Shown in pieces: positions 9,673 to 15,705 of a DNA stretch of 15,705 bases. Position 1 is the stretch's first letter. Each line of letters begins with the position of its first letter. This DNA is from Perkinsus olseni (Eukaryota; Perkinsozoa; Perkinsida; Perkinsidae), in contig JABANP010000831.1 of assembly GCA_013115135.1 (NCBI GenBank), positions 1 through 15,705 on the forward strand, given 5' to 3'. Under the pieces are notes generated by a model that saw nothing but the letters and a program-made list of their open reading frames with translations, was not told the origin of the DNA and made no database searches. The position numbers and the translations under genes are program-made.

Positions 9673-11372
9673 ATGTTCGGAAAGGCACGTGACAAGCCAA
9701 AGCCGACTGAGGTTGGGTTGGAGCATCCGCGTGTGAGGACTGCCAGCACGGCCACCGAGGGTGTCAGCAGGGAAGGCGAACGCCCGAGGACTCGACAGGT
9801 CGAAGTACACACTAATAAGGAAGAAAATAAAACGGTCTCGCGCTCAGTTTTCACGGGGAAATATCACCACCCGCCGAGCACGGACGGCGAAAACGGGGAC
9901 GAGAGGCGGTTGGGGAGGTGAGCGCCTCTGATAGGCGATTGTGAGGTATCGGGTGAGCGGCATGCCTGCGTTACAGTCTGGCGGCACGATAATGTAAATA
10001 GCTGAATAACGCGACAAGACCTCATCGTTAGCGCATCGGTTTTGAGTTTATTTCAGTCGGCGACGGCGTTGGACAGCCACTCACAGTTGGCGGCGTGGAT
10101 CGTGGTCTGTAGGTAAAGAGGATCGAGACCGGGCCATGACGGCCGAGAGCGGAGAGCGGTGTAAGTCGATCAGAGCTCGGGTGGATTCTCAAAGACACCG
10201 AACGGCGGAGAAGGCGTCAATGCGAAGGTAGTTAATAGTCTTGATCGCCCCTACCGGCTCTGGTTCTCTTTCACCGATGTGCTCAGTTCTTGTGCGCTCC
10301 GTTGACAGATCGATGTAAGGTGGTCATCAGAAGGTTTACCGAAAGGCTTTCCTCGGGTCGCCACCGCGTGGTCGATGCTTCGTGGTCAATAATCTCGACA
10401 GGAGCTCACCCTTCATATCGAATACCGCTCCTCGCGACACTCGTGTTCGCCGAACCATTGCTTCTCAGGTCCCTCCGCAGTGCTGCCGCGGACATCCATG
10501 CAGCAGTCTCACCAACAGCGTCGGGGCTCAAGCTCGGAGTGGCTCGAGCCAAGGCCGACCTTCAGGTGGGCGGCCGCCGAGTGCAGGAAGGCCTGAATGA
10601 TTAGTACACTACTGCCTTGTTGTTGTATCAGAATGATGACGTATTCGCTTCTATAGTAACTCCACTGAAATGTTGGCGGTGCGTGTGAGTTCAAAGTCCA
10701 ACGACGACAGTACGGCTTAGTCAGACTAGCACCGATGAACCTTTCTGTGGGGGGTCAGTTTAGCCTGTTGAATAGGCCCTGTTCATCAAGCCAGAAATGT
10801 TACCATCATAGTATTATTCAACCTTGTTCTCTCGCTAAGTCCCCATGCAACGAAGAATGATAAACTCAACCGCACCCCTTCCGAGCCCATAGGCCCTCGC
10901 TCGCTTGTTGAACTTGCCCGATAAATTAACGTATGAATGTTCAATTTGTGATGAGATGTTATTGTCGATTGATATCGTCGCCTGACTTATCTTAGGTCTT
11001 GTCGTTGCAGCACGAGGAATCTCACAAGATTCTCAGCAGAGTGCGCACCCACCATTCCTTCCCTCGTCGGGTGGAGCTCTCCAGAGGTCCTCGGCTGCGC
11101 TGCTTTCTACAACCCCCACCCGTGCTCGGCTCAGATGAGTTCCTGCCAGTTCTGACCGACCTCCGCGAGACCATTGCGGACATGCGCTTCGAGACGTCCA
11201 CTGATCTCTCGGCTGCGGCGGCGGACGTACAGGACTTGCAGGGCCAGTACATGGCGACGTCGGTGAGCCGCAGGCTAGTACGGATATTTGCCAGACGCGG
11301 TTTATTCAGCTTCTCCTCGATGAGGTTGAAAAGAAGGTTAAGGAATTGGAAGCAACGATCGGCTGGTCATGA
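9673..11372 (+). CDS. Hypothetical small helical protein, about 5 exons
   Basis: I do not recognise this gene. The best-supported part is three 3' exons, 10469-10565, 11011-11262 and 11295-11372, which join in phase and end in TGA. They encode segments rich in Ala, Leu, Glu, Asp and Lys, including PVLTDLRETIADMRFETSTD and a terminal LLLDEVEKKVKELEATIGWS. These look like amphipathic or coiled-coil helices. Upstream, 10057-10112 fits in phase (SATALDSHSQLAAWIVVC). The ATG at 9673 (MFGKARDKPKPTE, then a weak GTTGGG donor at 9712) is a tentative first exon. That model gives 173 residues. The frame from 9673 also stays open to 9921, so the start region could differ. The 11263-11294 intron is only 32 nt. 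The gene lies between VPS53 and malate dehydrogenase on the same strand, with no visible functional link. Confidence 0.5.
11263..11294 (+). other. Putative 32-nt ultra-short intron
   Basis: GTGAGC starts right after codons for Met-Ala-Thr-Ser, and TTTGCCAG ends at 11294. Removing 32 nt joins two helical segments in phase and brings in a TGA 25 codons later. Without splicing the frame turns into Arg/Ser-rich sequence of poor quality. The other introns modelled in this gene and in VPS53 are 49 nt or longer. Confidence 0.55.
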
Positions 11373-11755
11373 TCGTTCTGTCGTGCTGCTTCACAGAGGT
11401 TCTCTTGCGTTGTCACGCCCGAAGTGTGTGCGCGTGCACAGAGGAAGGGTGCGGCTTGTTCCTTCTCTTAGAGGGTCCTTCTGAAAGTTGCTACAGGGCT
11501 CGGCAGGGATGACTCTGGTGATTGTATCTTGCATTCTTGCCCTGCCTTGGGTTTCCGCAACGAATGCTCAACAAGATACGTCCGCCGTTTCGTACGCAGC
11601 CCCGCGTCGCTGTCGCACTTTTGGAGTCGTTTAAAGAAGTCTTAGGAGACTCCTCATTCACCAAGGCCTCGACTGGGAGATGAGTATCTTTCGTGTCTGT
11701 GAAATGTCATAGTCGACCTCCGGCGTCGCGCTAGTTCATCGTTTTTGCTATAATC
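11373..11755. promoter_or_regulatory. Upstream region of malate dehydrogenase
   Basis: These 383 bases separate the TGA of the preceding gene from the malate dehydrogenase ATG. They should contain the 3' UTR of one gene and the promoter and 5' UTR of the other. No TATA box, tRNA or repeat stands out. The start context is GCTATAATCATGACT. Confidence 0.35.
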
Positions 11756-12707
11756 ATGACTAAAGTGACCCTCCTCGGCGCCTCCGGCGGCATCGGTCAG
11801 CCCCTGTCTATGCTCCTCAAGCTCAACCCCATGATCACGAAGCTGGCTCTCTACGACATCAAGCAGGCCATGGTCCCCTGCGCTGGCGTTGCTGCTGATG
11901 TCAGCCACATCAACACCCCCGCCAAGGTCGTTGGCTACGCGGGCGATGATGAACTCGAGGCGGCCCTTGAGTGGCGCCAACATCATCGTGATGACCGCTG
12001 GTGTGCCCCGCAAGCCTGGCATGACGAGGGACGACCTCTTCAAGATCAACGCTGGCATCGTCCGTGGTTTGGCGACTGCAGCGGCCAAGTACGCTCCTAA
12101 GGCGACGCTGTGCATCGTTTCTAACCCGGTTAACTCCACCGTCCCTATTGCGGCTGAGATCTATAAGAAGGTCGGAGTTTTTGACCCCAAGAAAATCGTC
12201 GGTGTTACCCAATTGGACATCACTCGTGCCAACACCTTCGTGAGTGAGAAGACCGGCATGGACGTCGAGCACATGGACGTTCCTGTCATCGGCGGCCACG
12301 CCGGTGAGACTATCATGGCGTTGTTCTCCCAGGCAAGGCCACAACTCAAACTTGACCAGTCTACCATTGAGGAGCTCGACAAGCGCATTCAGAACGCCGG
12401 TACTGAGGTTGTCGAAGCGAAGAACGGCGCTGGATCTGCTACTCTTTCTATGGCCTATGCTGCAGCTAAATTCGTCGATGTTGTTATTCGCGGTCAACGC
12501 GGTCAAATTACGGCCGCTTGTGCTTATATTAACGAGCCCTTCGAGGACGTCTCCTACTTCTCGTACAGGTGCGACTTTGGCCCTGAGGGCGTCTCCAGGG
12601 TTCACCCGCTGGAGGGTCCCACAGCGTACGAAAAGCAACGCCTAGGAGAGGTCAAGAAGAAGCTGAAGGGCGACATTCAGAACGGCCTCACCTTTGCTAA
12701 CAGTTAA
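11756..12707 (+). CDS. NAD-dependent malate dehydrogenase, with one +1 frame change
   Basis: Malate dehydrogenase (EC 1.1.1.37) interconverts malate and oxaloacetate using NAD. The protein is 316 residues if one base near 11969 is skipped, the normal length for the dimeric mitochondrial/bacterial-type family. Visible motifs are the Rossmann loop GASGGIG at residues 8-14, NAD-specifying Asp34 and the substrate loop [15 protein letters not shown] with Arg85 and Arg91. Asn123 lies in SNPVN, Asp154 and Arg157 in LDITR, and the catalytic His181 in GGHAGET. The ATG at 11756 leaves no room for a targeting peptide, so a cytosolic enzyme is likely. Frame 2 runs to residue 71 (codon CTT at 11966-11968) and the homologous reading resumes at 11970 in frame 3. 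The gene has no introns and strong C/G-ending codon bias, unlike VPS53, which suggests high expression. A sequencing indel, a true mutation or programmed frameshifting could explain the break. Confidence 0.95.
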
Positions 12708-12951
12708 CTTTTTCTATGATATTATTTCGTAGTAAAGCTCGACATGGCGTATTCTCATGGTCACGTGTATTCCTGTCTAAGGAGCTGTGCTAACCTTGTG
12801 TTGAAACATTACTCGGGAGCTGGGGTCAATTCTTGAGAGTGTGTAAAAGATTGGGAGAAAGCTTGTCATTTTGCTACGAAATTCCCATGATGCAGAGGTT
12901 GGGAGTGTGAATAGTATGTGACCGCGCTCTGACCTAATTCGGTACTTATCA
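12708..12951. other. 3' region of malate dehydrogenase
   Basis: No gene is supportable here. The sequence is moderately AT-rich after the TAA. The minus-strand open frame 12777-13010 runs into the hairpin cluster and has no recognisable content. Confidence 0.4.
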
Positions 12952-12961
12952 GTGTCAGAGC

Positions 12962-13006
12962 CAGCAACCAGGTTGGAGGCTCCTGCCAGGAGCCAGTGGT
13001 TGGCTG
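12962..13006. repeat. Compound hairpin 1, downstream of the recombinase-like gene
   Basis: The inner arms GGCTCCTG (12978-12985) and CAGGAGCC (12987-12994) are perfect with a 1-nt centre. The outer arms CAGCAACCA (12962-12970) and TGGTTGGCTG (12997-13006) pair with one bulge. Weaker pairing extends outward to GTGTCAGAGCC and GGCTGTCAC. Confidence 0.8.
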
Positions 13007-13019
13007 TCACAACTGTTCA

Positions 13020-13086
13020 GTAGGACACTAGAGTCGCCTGACTCCATACCCGGCCTGGGTCGTGTCAGCAAACTCTAGTATCCTAC
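13020..13086. repeat. Compound hairpin 2, 15-bp arms with nested stems
   Basis: The outer arms GTAGGACACTAGAGT (13020-13034) and ACTCTAGTATCCTAC (13072-13086) pair at 14 of 15 positions. Inside are CTGAC/GTCAG (13038-13042 and 13064-13068) and then ACCC/GGGT (13048-13051 and 13057-13060) around a 5-nt loop. The whole forms a long extrudable hairpin just 3' of the minus-strand recombinase-like reading frame. Confidence 0.85.
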
Positions 13087-13111
13087 CTCCCTTCACTCCC
13101 AAACTCTGTTA

Positions 13112-13131
13112 CCGACTATACTCAAGTCGGC
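13112..13131. repeat. Small hairpin 3 in the left cluster
   Basis: CCGACT and AGTCGG pair across a short AT-rich loop (ATACTCA), following the two larger hairpins and preceding the end of the recombinase-like frame. Boundaries are given to within a base or two. Confidence 0.6.
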
Positions 13132-13170
13132 TAAATCTAGCATATCTTGGGATTAAAGCAAACAATGTGG

Positions 13171-13626
13171 TTATCTTACAGTCAGCATTCGACTAGAATA
13201 AAACTTCTCACGACCTAGTCGTCCACTATAGTCCCTCATGTAATTGTTCTGCACTGTACGTACATCTTTCCATCGTCCATAGTCAGCAATAGCTTCCAAA
13301 CGCACCATAGCATCCGCCAATAAGCGCGCGCGTGTTCTTCTCATACTATGAGACGTCTTCTTTCCGACTTCGTCACCGTCTTCCAACCGCCCAGTGAAGA
13401 CCGTTGTCACCAAGTGGTTGATATCTTTGCGAAGCTGCGAATAGGTTGCACCAAACAAAGATCCGCGCTTCTGACTATCCTTCAAGGTAGACAGCATTTG
13501 TACCATCCTATGTAGCGCACACGCATGCTCCCGGACATGCTCCTCTATTAATAGCGGCCCCCAATCTACGACCGGTCGGCCGTGGACTGGATAAAGTGGT
13601 ATGGTGCCTGACAGAGTCATCGCCAC
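13171..13626 (-). CDS. Tyrosine recombinase C-terminal catalytic fragment
   Basis: Tyrosine recombinases (phage integrases, Xer, Cryptons, DIRS elements) cut and rejoin DNA through a covalent phosphotyrosine. In this 151-residue open segment the pattern KKTSHSMRRTRARLLADAM gives His93 and Arg96 of the HxxR box. Trp119 in DYGRWK comes 23 residues later (the His/Trp position), and Tyr129 in QNNYMRDY 10 residues after that. These spacings match lambda Int and XerD within one residue. The front, GTIPLYPVHGRP, resembles the strand after the catalytic Lys hairpin. The Arg-I motif and the Lys are not found upstream, where low-complexity repeats lie instead. It is therefore probably an incomplete enzyme, or one whose N-terminal half was replaced. 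Best guess is a Crypton- or DIRS-type mobile element remnant; the class cannot be settled from this window. Confidence 0.72.
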   Translation of the reverse strand: MAMTLSGTIPLYPVHGRPVVDWGPLLIEEHVREHACALHRMVQMLSTLKDSQKRGSLFGATYSQLRKDINHLVTTVFTGRLEDGDEVGKKTSHSMRRTRARLLADAMVRLEAIADYGRWKDVRTVQNNYMRDYSGRLGREKFYSSRMLTVR

Positions 13627-14795
13627 CTGCCGGGCCTTGGCTCAGGAAAGGCAGCCTCCTCCTGGTGATAGCACCCGACTGTCTGCCAGCGGCTTGCTTT
13701 GCTCGTTGTGGTAGGGCCTTCTTGACGATGCCCCATTGGCGGCTGTCCCTTCGCTGCCCTTGTCGGGCAGTTTCCCGACCAGACTGTACGGCATCTTCTC
13801 TTGGGGCAGCATTACCATTCGGATCTCTCTGTACATCATCTTGTGTTGGGACAGCATCACAATCCGGCTCTCCTTGAGCAGCACCTTGTCTTGGGACAGC
13901 ATCACAATCTGGGTCTTGTTGAGCAGCACCTTGTCTTGGGACAGCATCACAATCTGGCTCTCGTTGCACGGCACCTTGTGTTGGGACAGCATCACAATTC
14001 GGCTCTCCTTGAGCAGCACCTTGTCTTGGGACAGCATCACAATCTGGGTCTTGTTGAGCAGCACCTTGTCTTGGGACAGCATCACAATCTGGCTCTCGTT
14101 GTATACTGCCTTGTCTTGAGGCAGCATCACAATCCGGCTCTCGTTGCACGGCACCTTGTGTTGGGACAGCATCACAATTCGGCTCTCCTTGAGCAGCACC
14201 TTGTCTTGGGACAGCATCACAATCTGGGTCTTGTTGAGCAGCACCTTGTCTTGGGACAGCATCACCACCTGCCTCGGTACAGCATGCGGTACTACTGTAG
14301 TAGACGGAAGGGTATCACAGTTTTGTACCGAACGGCGACGGTCGTCTAACGTCATGCACTGAGAATCCGTAGGGTTCTTGGCACTCTTACGGCTGACCGT
14401 CGTAGTGGTAGTCCTCGTAGTCGTGGTAGTTACCGAACCGTTAATCGGACAGTCATCGCCGTGACGGCGACGCCGTCACGAAACCTTGCATCGCGGCCAA
14501 ACGGGCCATTGTCATACCAGTAATAGTCGTTGGGGTGATGGCTATAGGCAGCGGACCAGTACGTGCCACTGGAGTCGCTGCTGGCATCACGCCAGTCGCC
14601 GCTGTTGCAGTAGCCGCTGCGATACTTGTTGTAGGCGTCCTTGTTGTAGGACCAATCCTTGTTGTCAGTGCCGTTCCAGTACTCGTCGTTGCTGTTGTGG
14701 GAGTTACTCCAGTACTCGTAGTCAGGGCGGTGCTTCCACTGGTCGTGAGGACGATAAGAACTGCCGTCGTTATAGTCGTACCAATCGTAAGTCAT
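13171..14795 (-). CDS. Tyrosine recombinase-like gene with Tyr/Asp-rich head and 15-aa repeats (degenerate or spliced)
   Basis: Three open segments follow one another on the minus strand. Segment 1 (14795 down to about 14475) starts MTYDWYDYNDGSSYR and is rich in Tyr, Asp, Trp, Ser and Asn. Segment 2 (about 14450 to 13642) is in another frame, with a Thr-rich stretch and then 15-residue repeats (unit MLSQDKVLLNKTQIV). Segment 3 (13626 to 13171) is in the same frame as segment 2, after one TGA at 13642-13644. It carries the recombinase signature described separately. Possible joins are a 41-nt GT-AG intron or a one-base shift at the 14461-14479 palindrome for segments 1 and 2. For segments 2 and 3, a 48-nt GT-AG intron (13627-13674, phase 0) would remove the TGA. 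It may instead be a broken mobile-element gene. A second minus frame is also open across the repeats. Confidence 0.5.
13801..14265 (-). repeat. 45-bp tandem repeat array, ten full units plus a partial one
   Basis: Units start at 13801, 13846, 13891, 13936, 13981, 14026, 14071, 14116, 14161 and 14206, with a partial unit at 14251. The plus-strand unit begins TTGGGACAGCATCACAATC. Units at 13891, 14026 and 14206 are the same type, and 13981 equals 14161. The block 13936-14070 is almost repeated at 14116-14250, a 180-base shift that points to recent duplication. Since 45 is a multiple of three, two minus frames (15-mers MLSQDKVLLNKTQIV and DAVPRQGAAQQDPDC) and two plus frames stay open through the array. 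Confidence 0.95.
14461..14479. repeat. Perfect 9-bp palindrome at a reading-frame switch
   Basis: The arms GTGACGGCG and CGCCGTCAC flank a single A. On the minus strand, the Tyr/Asp-rich frame and the downstream Thr-rich frame overlap just after this palindrome. A slippage, assembly error or short intron nearby could explain the switch. Confidence 0.85.
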
Positions 14796-14871
14796 ATTGG
14801 GAATAGCTAAAAATCAAACAACTACGGAAGAGAAGGCAAACGCAAGGGAGGAAGGGCGAGAAGAGGCACGC

Positions 14872-15023
14872 GGTAGTACTGCACTACCCGTTCTTTGTGT
14901 TGGACAGTGGAACACTGTCTCATAGCCAGTACTGGGCCAGGATTGCTGGCCCTTAGTTAACCATTACTGTATCACCGTGGCGGACGGGCTGTTGAGTTCG
15001 TTACGGACGACCCATATGTAACG
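14872..15023. repeat. Right cluster of short hairpins upstream of the Tyr/Asp-rich segment
   Basis: Five inverted repeats lie in about 150 bases: GGTAGT/ACTACC (14872-14888), GACAGTG/CACTGTC (14903-14919, 3-nt loop) and the palindrome CCAGTACTGG (14926-14935). They continue with GGGCCAG/CTGGCCC (14934-14952, 5-nt loop) and CGTTAC/GTAACG (14999-15023). They sit in the 5' region of the minus-strand gene, opposite the hairpins at 12962-13131. They could be promoter elements, element ends or recombination sites; the sequence alone does not decide. Confidence 0.8.
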
Positions 15024-15035
15024 GGTGTCTTTACG

Positions 15036-15046
15036 GGATTCGAACC
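15036..15046 (-). other. Isolated tRNA B-box-like motif
   Basis: On the minus strand this reads GGTTCGAATCC, the same word as in VPS53 intron 3. No cloverleaf forms around it, so it is not a tRNA gene. It may be a tRNA-derived fragment or an internal Pol III-type box. Confidence 0.5.
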
Positions 15047-15070
15047 ATGCGAACCTTTCACTATCTCAAC

Positions 15071-15316
15071 TCAACCAGGCGTGAATTGATATACGTAGAG
15101 GAGTAGCGGCGTGAGGGTCAGAGGACCGCCCACTTCCGCTGCTCTAATGATCTTTCTCTGATCATCAGCACCCTCAACAAAACACTCGGAAGCGTACAGC
15201 TTTAACGGAGGGTACTGGAGCGTGCAGCTCAAACTCGCGTCCGCCACCATCACAACCATTACTTTGTACGGTTGTTTCTCATCTAGCACCATACTAGCTC
15301 TAGCTTTGAGTTTCAT
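15071..15316 (-). CDS. Hypothetical 81-aa reading frame
   Basis: An ATG-to-stop frame on the minus strand encoding 81 residues, with segments such as LDEKQPYKVMVVMVADASLS and LKLYASECFVEGADDQRKII that look protein-like. No family is recognised. It lies upstream of, and on the same strand as, the Tyr/Asp-rich recombinase-like gene, so it could be an exon or a companion gene of the same element. It could also be a chance frame. Confidence 0.25.
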   Translation of the reverse strand: MKLKARASMVLDEKQPYKVMVVMVADASLSCTLQYPPLKLYASECFVEGADDQRKIIRAAEVGGPLTLTPLLLYVYQFTPG

Positions 15317-15705
15317 TGAAGTACTGCGATCTGGATCGCAGGACCGTTGCGCACAAGTTTCTGTATTGTGCGCCTGGCCTCTGCGTGGTAATTTCGCTCA
15401 CGCCTATCCTCCTACGTAGGATTGCTACCACGAGCCTCACTATACTCTTCACAGGAACATCGCACCGGCGAGGCGGACCGAACGAAAATGAAGTTGGTTC
15501 CGACTATCACAGATTTACAGCGAAAACGTGATTGAGGAGACGCCTAAGATTTTCTAAAATTATGCTCGCATTCAGCAAGAGAAAAGCCGCCTTTTGACGG
15601 TATGCTTTATCCTGATACACTCTCCTCATTTTTCCAAGGAGGAAAACGATATCTCAAGCTTCCTCTGTTACGCTTTACTGGATCGAGACTTCCCTTCTTC
15701 ACAAC
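15317..15705. other. Right end of window, no supportable feature
   Basis: The only plus frames here (15222-15419 and 15316-15531) lack recognisable content. No tRNA, hairpin cluster or repeat matching the left side of the recombinase-like locus was seen. Confidence 0.4.

Noticed and set aside
11910..12638. 242-residue minus-strand frame
   Set aside because: It is a shadow antisense to malate dehydrogenase, created by the strong codon bias of that gene.
13801..14265. CRISPR array
   Set aside because: Units are contiguous 45-mers with no unique spacers, in a eukaryotic context without cas genes. This is a minisatellite.
13736..14349. Two long plus-strand frames across the 45-bp array
   Set aside because: They stay open only because the unit is a multiple of three. 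They contain nothing but the repeat and lead to no other domain.
14535..14810. Plus-strand reading frame coding a very hydrophobic Val/Ile/Ala-rich protein
   Set aside because: It is the antisense of the Tyr/Asp-rich segment. Complementing TAY and GAY codons automatically gives GTA and GTC valine codons, so the hydrophobicity is an artefact.
15018..15060. Minus-strand tRNA at the GGTTCGAATCC word
   Set aside because: The T stem, anticodon stem and acceptor stem do not pair.

Overview
The window reads as nuclear DNA of a unicellular eukaryote. It has one intron-dense gene with GT-AG introns, a tRNA gene with internal Pol III boxes, and an intronless, strongly codon-biased housekeeping gene. 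The mix of very short introns (49-60 nt, one apparently 32 nt) and longer ones would suit an alveolate such as Perkinsus. That placement is an inference from gene style and was not tested by any search.

Layout. Positions 1-216 are a GTAC-rich, palindrome-rich repeat. Positions 337-9151 (+) hold VPS53, a GARP/EARP tethering-complex subunit, in about 21 exons. The modelled exons join in phase to 874 codons, and conserved blocks appear in the same order as in VPS53 of animals, plants and fungi. Intron 9 contains a complete tRNA-Lys(UUU) gene. Introns 3 and 9 begin with a related tRNA 3'-end-like module, and the 50-nt intron 15 carries an antisense B-box-like motif.

Positions 9673-11372 (+) hold a probable small multi-exon gene for an unrecognised helical protein, with a 32-nt terminal intron. 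Positions 11756-12707 (+) encode NAD malate dehydrogenase (mitochondrial/bacterial-type family, no targeting peptide). It is complete except for one +1 frame change near 11969.

Positions about 12960-15025 look like a mobile-element-derived locus on the minus strand. It contains a Tyr/Asp/Trp-rich N-terminal segment, a Thr-rich linker, a 45-bp tandem array coding 15-residue repeats, and a C-terminal fragment with the spaced HxxR-W-Y signature of tyrosine recombinases. Clusters of short perfect hairpins lie on both sides. The Arg-I and Lys part of a tyrosine recombinase is not seen, so the locus is either degenerate or rearranged. The last 400 bases show nothing supportable.

VPS53 and malate dehydrogenase are unrelated housekeeping neighbours. 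No operon-like logic links them. The recombinase-like locus is the accessory part of the window.
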